Source: Xanthostigma xanthostigma | Lineage: Eukaryota > Arthropoda > Insecta > Raphidioptera > Raphidiidae | Reading direction: 5' to 3' | Length of the DNA: 64,000 bases | Assembly (NCBI GenBank): GCA_963575645.1 | Contig: OY754464.1 | Location: 82,496,948-82,560,947, forward strand | In this document: one piece after another, positions 21,157 to 32,400 of the stretch | How the letters are laid out: each line of letters opens with the position of its first letter | Numbering within the stretch: position 1 is the stretch's first letter | Notes under the pieces: model-generated | Seen by the model: only the letters and a program-made list of their open reading frames with translations | The model's database searches: none | What the model was told of the DNA's origin: nothing | Translations under genes and position numbers: made by a program

Positions 21157-23454
21157 ATGTTGCTGAGAGCAAGATGTATCCACTTAAATTGGCAAGCGGT
21201 ATTAATAATTCTATTAGCTCTAATATGTAAGGAAGTACAGCATAGCGAAACAGGTAAAAAAGTGAAATTTATAATGTCTAGCGCTGTCTTTTAATAAAAC
21301 GTATTTGTAGGAAATCTGGCCGGTTTTCAAAACAATGACATTAATAAAACCGAATCCATATTTATACAGGTAAAACACCTTTTTTTACTAAGTACTTGAA
21401 TTTCGAGATTTTATAATTTATTTAATTTAAATGTATTATTGTAGAATAGCAAATGCCAGCAGCAAGGCATTAAGTGCTCAGAACTGATTTATCCTTGTAT
21501 AGAGTGCTCTTTCAAAAATGTGTCATGTAAATATGGAGCCGAAACAAACGTGACTTGTCGGATCGTTGGAGAAATTAAGTGCGAAGTAAGTACACACTTT
21601 CTGTTTTAACCCAACTATTTGAGGTATTCGTATTACTTAACTCAACTAAGTGGTAAAAATCATATTTGCAAATAATCCGCATCATAAAATTATTTTAAGT
21701 CCATTGCCTATTTGTACGGGCTATGTGCAACGAAGCAGAGCCACAAATTTGTCGATGCGAGCGTTTGTGGTGAGCACTAGGGGAAACTTCTAACTCAAAT
21801 TTTCTGTATGTCAGTGAACAATGTTTATTAGAAGTGAAAATAGTTATAATACTATAAAGTTTTTTAATTACAAAGAAAACATGGGCAAAACTAGGCGATG
21901 TGGAAATGCTTGTGTTCCGGGCTGTTGCGCTGACTGCGATTTAAATAAAATAAAGACCATTGGCGCCATAATTTGACGTTACGCTGTCAGTGTAAACACA
22001 TTAATTATTTATATATTGTACGTCATAATTGATAAATAAATAATTCTCACGTACCTTTTATGTTATGCTATTTGTATAATGGTTTACAATCTGAATTTAA
22101 CAGCAGCTTCCTTTATTACATTTTTATTTTGATACATCATGTCCAAATAAAGTTGTTGACTTATCAAACCATAGAAATATGTCGCGATTTCCATAAAAAG
22201 CGAGTCAAATAATATTTTATTACCCACTAGCGGCGTTAGTAGGCTTCGTGCACACAGCCTATAAGACATAATAGACGGAGAGCTGGCTACGGAGAAAATG
22301 AGTGACTCGGTGCAGAGCTGAAAATTTGCAGAATAATAGGAGATAGTATAAGGAAGTAGGGAAAAAATTGCCAGAAGGCTAGGCGGAAGATAAAGAGCCG
22401 CCAGAAGGCGCTAATGTTGCGAAAAATCAGTGCACTTCTGGCAATTTCTATACTTATTCTGTAATTCAAAACTAGATTATATATTATACATTATATAGTT
22501 ATAAGGGCATACTGACAATTCAAACATGATATAATAATTACATTCGACAAATATTCAAAATTATTAATGTCATTTTGATAGAAATAAAATTAAATAAATT
22601 AATAAAATTACCTTGTTATAACAATTAATTTTATTAATGAAAATATATGACGATTAATTTTATTTCTACCAAAATGTCATTAATAATTTTGAATATTTGT
22701 CGAAAGTAATTATTATATCATGTTTGAATTTCCAGTATGCCCTTATAACTATATAATGTATAATATACTATAATCTAGTTTTGAATTACAGAATAAGTAT
22801 AGAAATTGCCAGAAGTGCACTGATTTTTCGCAACATTAGCGCCTTCTGGCGGCTCTTTATCTTCCGCCTAGCCTTCTGGAAATTTTTTCCCTACTTACTT
22901 GTACTATCTCCTATTATTCTGCAAATTTTCAGCTCTGCACCGAGTCACCCATTTTCTCCGTAGTCAGCTCTCAGTCCATAAATACTCACGGGTTGAATTT
23001 TATTTTAACAAAATTAGTATTCTTACACTCGACAATGTTACATAACTTCTAGGGTGATCGAGAATTCAACAGAACAATGAAATGCCGCTACTGTTACCAA
23101 ACTGACACATCGGAGCACAGCTGTGTAATGAAAGCAAACTGTAGATCGATATCGACACCGCGTGAATATTACCAAACCAACTGTTCGGTGAATGACGACG
23201 TCATCTGTTTGGGTAAAAGGAAATTCCCAAAACGCGTGCTGTGCAATTGGACAAGTGGTTATAAGTGGTCTACAACATTAATATTAAGTATTACGTTAGG
23301 AGGCTTCGGAGCTGATAGATTTTATTTAGGGCATTGGCAAGAAGGCATCGGTAAACTGTTTAGTTTCGGCGGTTTAGGTGTCTGGACTTTGATTGATGTT
23401 TTACTCATTGCACTTCATTATTTAGGACCGGCAGACGGTTCGTTATATATTTAA
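21157..23454 (+). CDS. TM2D3: TM2 domain-containing protein 3 (almondex-like)
   Basis: Membrane protein of the TM2D family; the fly orthologue almondex acts in Notch signalling with gamma-secretase (family knowledge). Four exons, 21157-21253, 21311-21369, 21445-21585 and 23053-23454, give 232 aa (human about 247) with matching phases. It starts with a signal peptide (MLLRARCIHLN followed by AVLIILLALICKEV). A cysteine-rich lumenal region follows (KCQQQGIKCSELIYPCIEC, CRYCYQTDTSEHSC). The C-terminal TM2 domain has two membrane segments flanking the diagnostic DRF box (GGFGADRFYLGHWQEGIG) and ends in GPADGSLYI, the almost invariant TM2D3 terminus. N-glycosylation sequons such as NVSC, NVTC and NWTS are present. 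The third intron (21586-23052) holds two mobile elements. Confidence 0.95.
21717..22266. repeat. Dispersed repeat, copy 1
   Basis: Blocks CGAGCGTTTGTGGTGA, TATGTCAGTGAACAATGTTT, ACCTTTTATGTTATGCTATT and TAGTAGGCTTCGTG recur at 36340-37325. In TM2D3 intron 3. Confidence 0.75.
22268..22978. mobile_element. Long foldback element, copy 1
   Basis: Arms of about 300 bp (GAGCTGGCTACGGAGAAAAT opposite ATTTTCTCCGTAGTCAGCTC) meet around 22610-22640. A second copy lies at 37621-38335 in the opposite orientation, since the outermost flanks match crosswise. Confidence 0.85.
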
Positions 23455-23556
23455 AATATTATTAGCAAAATACTGTACATTTATGTTATTTATCGAATTT
23501 GAAACAAATATATTATTTGATGGCGTTCTTCCTGTTTTCTGAAATCATTTTTAATA

Positions 23557-23980
23557 CACCTATCCCCCGATTTACACGGTAGATACGTTCCTGAGAAAAA
23601 CGTGTAAATCGAAAATTAAAAATTTTCACGTCAAAACCGTGTAAATTGAAAAGCTTGCAGAAAATGCATAATTTTGCTATTTAACAGTTGTGATTTTTTT
23701 CAATATTTTTAGGTGTACACAGAAATAAAATTAAAATGCATTGACAGGTTAAAATATGTAATATATTACGGAAACACTTTAATTTTATGCGAAGAAATAC
23801 AGACACAGTGCGTGTGCAGCACATAAGCTCGGGATTCCCCGTGAGATGTGTACACAGCGCACGTGTTCAATCACAGTAGCATTTAGTAGAGTGCGATAAA
23901 AACAAAAAAAAACTTATTTGGAAAACCGTGTAAAAGCGAAAACGTGTAAAACAAGTACCGTGTAAATTGGGGGATGGGTG
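23557..23980. mobile_element. pogo/Tigger-like MITE with CACCTATCCCCC ends
   Basis: Ends CACCTATCCCCCGATTTACA and TGTAAATTGGGGGATGGGTG, flanked by TA, with repeated GTGTAAA motifs inside. About 100 bp past the TM2D3 stop. Confidence 0.85.
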
Positions 23981-24166
23981 TATTTGAAACACAATCAAGA
24001 GGTAGTCAAAACACTAAAAGTAAATGCTTGAAGCATCAAGCACTTCATAAATAATAGTATGAAGGAGAAGATTCCATGAGCGTGAAATTTGCCGCACAAG
24101 CGTAGCGTGTGCGGTAACACGCGAGTGGAATATTCTCCTTCTCTCACTAATCGCACATAATATTTT

Positions 24167-24530
24167 ATTCAACTAGCACGAGTAATATGTAATCGGGGCC
24201 CTGATAAAAGAGGGAAAAATAATAAATCACTTCATTGATTGACGTACCCACCGCCCTCGATGCACACAAGATGGCCCTGACTTTCGCTGAATTGCGATGC
24301 TGTTTTCATATATACAAATCGCTACCGCGTTCCTATTGGTCCAGAAACTATGCAGTTATTTTTCATTATTGTACAGCTTCCGCTCGCTACTGCGTTCCTA
24401 TTGGTCCAGAAAATTCATTATCGTACAGTACGGCTCATTATTAGCACTCTACGCGTCAACATGAAGTAATTTATTATTTCTCCCGAATTTAGCAGGGCCC
24501 CGAAATTATATATTACTCACGCGTGTTGAA
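24167..24530. mobile_element. Inverted-repeat element with GGGGCCCTG
   Basis: ATTCAACTAGCACGAGTAAT at the left and ATTACTCACGCGTGTTGAAT at the right are imperfectly inverted, and CGGGGCCCTG / CAGGGCCCCG mirror each other inside. No coding frame. Confidence 0.6.
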
Positions 24531-24605
24531 TAAACATAGTTTCTAATTGATGGGGAAGTTAAACAAAAGCTTGATCTCTAATATCAAACGAAATAACAAA
24601 TATAT

Positions 24606-25850
24606 GACTAGCGGTCCCGTCCCAGTTTCACCCGGGTGCAAAAGAACGAATGGGGGGAGGGACATGAGTACGCACGTTCATCTTAGTTTACCGAGATGAA
24701 TGTTGTGTCCAAATTTCATGATGATCGGAGTTACCATTCAAAAGTTTTTGTTGGACGGACAAATTTTGAGTCATATATTGCAACATTTTTCATTGATGCT
24801 CCGCTCCTATTGGTCGTAGCGTGATATTATATCCTATAGCTTTCCTCGATAAATGCGCTATCCAACAAAAAAGTTTTTTTTTTCAATTTGAACCAGTAGT
24901 TCCTGAGATTACCGCGTTCAACCAAACAAACTCTTCAGCTTTATACAGGGTGAGTCAGACCACCCGTATCAGTCGTTTTTTACGAAAACGGTTAGTCGTA
25001 GAGAGTTGTGTCAAAAATCTGTATTATAAAAGCCCTAATGAAGAATCGAATGGTGATATTTTTTCCCGCCGGAAAGGTCGGCTTCCCTGTTAGTTTGCTC
25101 CGGAATGTTCAGAACTCCGGAATGTTAAATGGCACGATAGGTCGAAAGTGATATTGTTGAAAAGATCTTTAAAAAATAAGCAAGTTTTGTAGGACATTTT
25201 TTTTTGTTACTGCCACCCCTGTTAAGTAATATTCGTTTGAAATTATTAAATTAACATGTCGGAATAACAAACTTAATTTTAAAAGTCGGCATTTAAAATC
25301 TAGTTACCTAATTAAACTATGTCACAAAAAGTTTTCAATAATTGAAATTGTTTTTTTTTTTGTCGGAAAATACTTCCAGGTACTCATAACATATCTAGAA
25401 GAGCTCCGCAGTGTTTAGAAGTAAATTGAAGACAGTTTGAACATTTGTGACATTGTTTAATTAGGTAACTAGATTTTAAATGCCGACTTTTAAAATTAAG
25501 TTTGTTATTCCGACATGTTAATTTAATAATTTCAAACGAATATTACTTAACAGGGGTGGCAGTAACAAAAAAAAATGTCCTACAAAACTTGCTTATTTTT
25601 TAAAGATCTTTTCAACAATATCACTTTCGACCTATCGTGCCATTTAACATTCCGGAGTTCTGAACATTCTGGAGCAAACTAACAGGGAAGCCGACCTTTC
25701 CGGCGGGAAAAAATATCACCATTCGATTCTTCATTAGGGCTTTTATAATACAGATTTTTGACACAACTCTCTACGACTAACCGTTTTCGAAAAAAACGAC
25801 TGATACGGGTGGTCTGACTCACCCTGTATATTAGTATAGATAGACGCAAC
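24606..25850. mobile_element. RTE/SINE-like retroposon copy 1, interrupted
   Basis: Starts GACTAGCGGTCCCGTCCCAG and TTTCACCCGGGTGCAAAAG; ends CTTCAGCTTTATA...TATTAGTATAGATAGA, a tail seen on many insect retroposons. It is split by a CAGGGTGAGTC foldback (24946-25826) at a TA. Copy 2 is at 47826-48457. Confidence 0.7.
24946..25826. mobile_element. Large foldback MITE with CAGGGTGAGTC ends, copy 2
   Basis: Nearly identical to 2954-3809; flanked by TA (24944-24945 and 25827-25828). Nested in a retroposon tail. Confidence 0.88.
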
Positions 25851-26194
25851 ATGTATTATTAAACTTTGAAAATGCTTTTTGAGCATTCCTAATGCTTAAT
25901 AAGTAGCAAGTCTTTATAGAGGTGCTCTGTTGACCATTTGTCTTACAAAGTGCTTAAAGCAATATTACAAGCACCAAGTTCTTAGCACTGCCCAGCTCTG
26001 CATGAGAATTTTTATCATCCCCACTCCGTCATGTTTTTCCTTAACCACGATTAATATTTGACTTTCTCGTGATTTCCCTGACTTATTAAAATGTTCGTCG
26101 TTGATAAAATGTAACACAAACTCAAAAGAAAAACAATATATTTAAAACATATACTTTTAATTTCCATTTTTAATTTATCAAAAAAGAACAAGAG

Positions 26195-26477
26195 TACAAT
26201 ACGCGCCACGGATCCAAAACGTTCGGAAGTTAGTCAAAGGCACATTTTAGAGTCGTTGAGACACCCACCGCCTCCCAGCTACCTGCACAGAACGTGCGCT
26301 CGTCGGTGATTGGACGTGATCGCTCATTGCCTTTGTCACTTTCCTGCTTTAAAGTACAGTCGGGTACGCTATTGTCAAGTTGTTATTTTAGTTTTGTTGA
26401 GTTGCGAGTTTGTAGTTTTTCAACAGCCCGCATTCGCATCTAACTTCCGAGCCTTATAGATTCGTGGCGCGTATTAT
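26195..26477. mobile_element. ATAATACGCGCC MITE, copy B, in the NOL9 3' region
   Basis: Ends CAATACGCGCCACGGATCC and GTGGCGCGTATTATA. Its right edge lies 9 bp below the NOL9 stop codon, so the NOL9 3'UTR is probably transposon-derived. Confidence 0.8.
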
Positions 26478-26486
26478 AAAGTATGC

Positions 26487-29400
26487 TTATTTATTGTTGT
26501 GATTATTGTTATTAAACTTATATGGTTTGAAGTAGGACCGTTTAGGTATTTTCGATATGTTGTCAATTTTCCCTATCGATAAATAAGGTTTGAAACCGAC
26601 AGAATTACATACAAACAAATTTAAAGGTAAAGTAATAGAGCCAAGCATCAGAGCCGTCACATTATTCATGTAATCTAAGGATAATGGTGTTACTAAATAC
26701 AACTTTTGATTTTCCATATCGACTCCTCGGACAATACCTAAAATAAAAAAAAAAAAAATAATGATTCGTCAGAAAAATTCCTAGAAAAACTTCATGTGAT
26801 TTAAAAATTTTGTACCCAACCGCTCTGTGAACGGTGATATTATCCCTACATTCATGCGCAGTAACTAAAACGTGTTCCAACCATAGATATATATTTAATA
26901 GATTGCGGATACACTAGCGCCTCCTGTACCTTTTAGAAGCCATTTTGTACGTGGAAAACGCCGTAAAAAGCGCGCGAGATTCAAAAATATTAATTATTTT
27001 ATAATACGATTTTATTGAGAAAAACGACAAAACTCACAGTAAACAGTGATACATCGCTCCAAAACCTATTTTTATACTGAAACGTTTAAAAAATTACAAA
27101 ATTGAGCATAAATATCATGTAAAAGCTTAGAACATTTTACATTGTCAATTTGGCATCAAGGTTGACAAGCATTGATGCCAATCTGACAATGTAAAATGTT
27201 CTAAGCTTTTATATTATATTTATGCTCAGTTTTGGAATTTTTGAAACGTTTCAATATGAAAATAGTTTTTGGAGCGAAATATCACTGTTTACTGCGAGGT
27301 TTATTGTTTTTCCATTAACATCATATTATAGAATATTTTATCTTTTTGAATCCCGCGCGCTTTTCACGGCGTTTTCCACGTACAAAATGGCTTCCAATTG
27401 GAACCATTCCGCACAATGCTCAAGGATAGGCATCCGCTATCTATTAATATATATATATCTATGGTTCCAACCGAGATTAGAACACTTTTAGAACTATCCT
27501 TTAACCTACAAAACAGTGCAAAGTCGACGCATGCGCACAAAACTGATACAAAACAGATTAGTTTTAACTACAGCGCATGGCTGTGACGATAATATTACCA
27601 TTCGCAGAGAGGTTGCAACATAGCTATTATTATTTGATAACTAATAAATGAATAGACAAAAAAAACGAGGTTCGCTATTTTCGAATCCTTGTATTTGAAA
27701 ATAGCACTTACCAAAACCGACGCAGGACTGGTTTTGTGAACACAACGCAACAAGGTTTGCATTGAAAACGCTTTCTAAATAGCTTTCAGTCGTATTGTCT
27801 TTCAAAACAGTCAACTTAATCAACGATAGTCGAGTCCTGAAATAAATAAACAATATAATAAAATTGTATTTATTAAAAATTTGAATTTTGAGTGCGCTTT
27901 CAGAAATGTGCAATCTTTTGATGAATCTTCAGGGCTCTGCCTCACTGGGCTGCTATGACAGCGTAACTGGTTGAGCTGCCGTGGTTTCTTTAGGCAAAGC
28001 AACCAGAGACACCAGACAAAACAGCGGTCTGGCAGCCACGATTGGCCAGTTCCAGCTGTCAGAATATGTTTGTCTTGTCGATGTCGGCAAACAAACTGCC
28101 AGCCCGTTCGGGTCCAACACCTCATTAATGCATGACCCATAATACGTAAATTAAGACTTCGAATTCAATAAAAAAAATTGAGATGTTTTTATTTTACGAA
28201 ATTTATATTTAAGGTAGTACGAGCACCAGGGCAATTTTAAATAAAAGGCTTGATTTATTTTTATATGAAGTTGGACTAAGTCTAAACCAATTCTGAAAAT
28301 TTTAGGGGGTTTGCCCGACTATTTAAATAAATAAATGGCTTCAAAAGTAGGCATATTTAACATTGGCTTTATGGTAAAACGGTAGATGGATGATATGTTT
28401 TCATTGATTTCTCCAAAACTAGTCGGTGGAAATTAAAAAAAAAAACTATTTAAGTTAAAGTTAAAACCTTAATAAATTATTGAAAACAAAAAAAACCCGT
28501 TGTGCCCGACTAATTAAAAAGATTAAATATCTTTTTAATTAGTCGGGCACAACGGATTTTTGACGTCATAACGTCTTATAAATTGATGAAACACCACCAG
28601 TACACACGAAAAAGAGTAACGTTCCGCAAGAGAGAGCGCGATATAAGCGATAGAGATGCACGATCGGCCCAAGCGTCGGCTTGTGCGCATTTCTCCCTCT
28701 TCTCGCGTGACGTCAGAGAGTAGTGTGCGTTCAACATTTTTTTCGGCTGTTCCAGCGAAAGCTACATCTGACAGATGGCCTTTGTTTTATAAACCGTGGA
28801 AATTAAGACTTAAAATCAAGATATCTAATAAAAATGTCATGAATTATCGAATTTTTAAAGCCATTTTTCAGATAATACATCGTTATTTGTCAATTGATAG
28901 TTTGTACACAAACGCAGCTACATTTGGTATCAAAAACAAATCTTGGGAGATATCTGCATTTCATAACAGCAGATAAATTATACGGTTTGTTAACAAATAT
29001 ATAATATATATACATTCTTTTAAATGTCTTTTATAATTGCTTAAAAATATGTATTTTGCTTTGGTTTATCAAATTATTAGTCGGTAAAAATATAGTTGGA
29101 CAGCTACTAAAATTTGGGTTATGTATTATTAAATATGATATTCGAGCGGAATACGTTATCACGTAAAACTATCGTCCGTAAACCGACTTTACAGACAACC
29201 ATTTTTTTTTTTGTTTTCAATAATTTATTAATTAAGGTTTTAACTTTAATTTAAATAGTTTTTTTTTTAATTTCCACCAACTAGTTTTGAAGAAATCAAT
29301 GAAAACATATCGTCCATATACCGAAATATAAAAAAAAATCAAGCCTTTTGTTTAAAGTTGCCTTGGCGCTCGTACTACCTTAATAGATCAGATATTTGCA

Positions 29401-32400
29401 AAAACACCACTGATGTCAGCGTTAATGTTTCGATAGACTGTGGATTATAGACGCTCAACAACTGTGTTCGTTAGCGTTTATGTTAATGTCAAGAAAATGC
29501 TAGAGAACCACAATACAGATCTGTTTTGTCTGCTCCCAGATAATATATTAAGGACGCTGCACACGAGGCTAGAAACGCTGCTAGATTCCTTGATAGCCTA
29601 CTAGTTTTCTTGTTTGTTGTCATGTGCTTGCTTCACACGAGACGTCTTTTCAAGCTAGTTTTGTGTGCGCGCGCAGTGACAGTTCAAATATAAACACAGT
29701 AGGTTTGTTCCAAGCAGCCGCGAACGGTAACACAGTCTTGTCACTGCGCAAGACTATCTTGCGCAGTATCGATTTTTGAGCTAGTGCGCAGGACAGTCTT
29801 GCGCAGTGAGAATACTGTGTAACGGTTCTGTTACCGTTCGCGGCTGCTCTGAACAAACCTATTGCAAAACGTGTCTGTTGTCTGACTCTGAGCAGAATGA
29901 CGCCATGTTGGTTTGTGGGCGTTTATTCGAGTCGGCCATGAGACAAGATACTGCTTCTTGATTGGTTCTTGCTCATACCTAGCAGCGGACTTAGCAAGAA
30001 AATAGCCCCTGTTCTAATTTTAAAACCTAAATTGTGAGCCCGCAGTGACGTCATTTCCAGCTTCGTACCCAGCAGAACTCCAAGCAGTGTTTCTAGCCCC
30101 GTGTGCAGCGGCTTTTACTTACGTATAAGGCACAATGTCTGCTACTTCCATTTCGTTATTTTGAAACATTTGACTGAAATAAGCCATCAGACATAAGTCT
30201 CTGGTTTGTTTGGCATCTGATCGCCATTGGCCAGCTTTCTTTACATCGGATACTGAGTCGATAACATCTAATTTGTATGTTAAATTCACTTCTTTGTTTA
30301 ACGTGCCGGCTACAAACTTGGGAGTGAGTACATTTGGAAAATTATTCTTCGCCGATTTACTCTTAATCTGTATAATTCGCGTCGGACTAAATTTGTGAAT
30401 CAGCGAGCTCGTTAAGTATATACCGAGGCCTCGACAGAAACCCATTGTGTTTATGATCCATGGAATATTTTCAAATTCCGAATTTTCACGGCAGTATTTC
30501 AACAACGATTCTACACAATCCAAGTACCTTCCGGAGCAAGCCGAAACGTTTGTGTCTCCGACAAATTCACATCTGCAAAAGAAGTAATTGGAAATTGAAC
30601 GTGGCAATCTATATAATAAATAAAGGAGTGACTAAATTTTACTCGTTGCTTTGTAGTGATGTGTCGATCCTGAGCGAGTCGTTCATAATGAACGATTCCT
30701 TTCTCGGAGCGGAGCGAGTCGCTCTTTTTTTGTGAATGACTCACTCCGAGCGCCATTACTCTGTGCTGAGCTGTTCTGTACTGTTGCATTCGCACATTTA
30801 CAGACCGCACACAGCACAGGCTACAGAGGCACTAGTGAATTTTGCACGAACCGAGTTATTTAATGTTGAATGACACACTGTAAGTGTAATAGTACTAAGC
30901 TTACAGTGACTTAAACCATTCACATTGACGTCGTTGACAAAGATATTATAATATTGTAACAATTGTTAAGCTTTTGTTATACTTTATAGTTTATCCGAAA
31001 TGCGAATAATATAAGATCAGAATCATATTAAAATTAGCTCAGAGTGTGTATTGTGCTGTGCAATGCTACGTGACTCCTAAGCATGCATGATGACAGTTCA
31101 CACCTCTGCAGTCTGCACTCTTGTGTAGTACGTACTGTCTAGTGTCGTTCCTTTGAACGACTCGCTCTGAGCGACTCTTTTTAGTGAGCGGAGCGCACGG
31201 AGCCAGCTCCCAATAAAGAGTCATGTGGACACATCACTATTTTTTGTTACCTTAACCCAATCATAGCTCGATTAAAAAAGTACTTTGTTTGAATATCATC
31301 AGAGTTTAATAAAAATAGGTTTGTCTGTTCTCGCATGAATATGCTGCAGACAGACAAAAAATCTAGGCGTCATGCAAAATACCTATCCAAAAATCCAATA
31401 AAAAAAATTATTATTTTTGACGTGATAACATCTTATAAATTGATGAAACACCGGCTGCACGCACGAAAAAGTGTCACGTTCCACCGGAACCTGAGCGTGC
31501 AAGCGAGAACGCGGTATAAGCGATAGAGAGGCACGATCGGCCCAAGCGTCGGCTTGTACGCATTTCTCTCTCTTCTCGCGTGACGTCAGAGAGTTCATCA
31601 ATGTTTCTTTATGACGTTATCACGTAAAACTATCGTCCGTAAACCGATTTTACAGACAACCAATTTTTTTTGTAATAATAAGTACTACCAACCTGTTTGG
31701 TTGTTTTAAATGTGTGTAATTGGGGCCCAGTAATGGTTCGCTGACAGCACTTGCTGAAACACATCCGGATATAGTGAATTCAGTTTGCCCCGGATCCACA
31801 TCGATACACAAAACTTTTTCATGGACGCTGAGCAATTTATTGACTAAATATCGAAGAAATGTTGATTTTCCTACACTGTTTCCTCCACAAATCAGGATAC
31901 ACTGGGATTCTTCCGAATGTAAAACATCTTCGATTATTGGATTCCATTTTTCATTTTTTTTGACTATCCAATCACTTTCGTCAATATTGAAGTGGCACTG
32001 CAACTTTCTCTCGGCGCTCAAAAACTTATTATTTTCTTCATAAAAGTATTCAATCTTTGGATACAATTGCTGAGATAAATGTTTTTCTAAATAATTTGAT
32101 GTAATATCATCAAAATATTCAAAAATCAGTACGCAATCATTTGTCTTGATTTTACCAATTATCTCATTCGACATTTTTTTTGTTACTCCTACATTTGATA
32201 ATGCCTGTTCGATATCGACATTTAAATTGCCATTCTCAACAGTTTCAAAACACAATAAACAATGCCCCCGGGGCGAAAAAACGCGTTTCTTTTTATCGGT
32301 AAGCCTGTAGCCACAAATATCGACATCACCAGATATACAAGAAGCTTTTAGTTTGCCATTTAATGCTAATTTGCACGGATGATGTAAGATAAAAATGCAT

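Noticed and set aside
27820-28140. 106-codon - strand frame overlapping a NOL9 exon
   Set aside because: It runs through the intron acceptor of the exon 27836-27712; only the exon part is NOL9.
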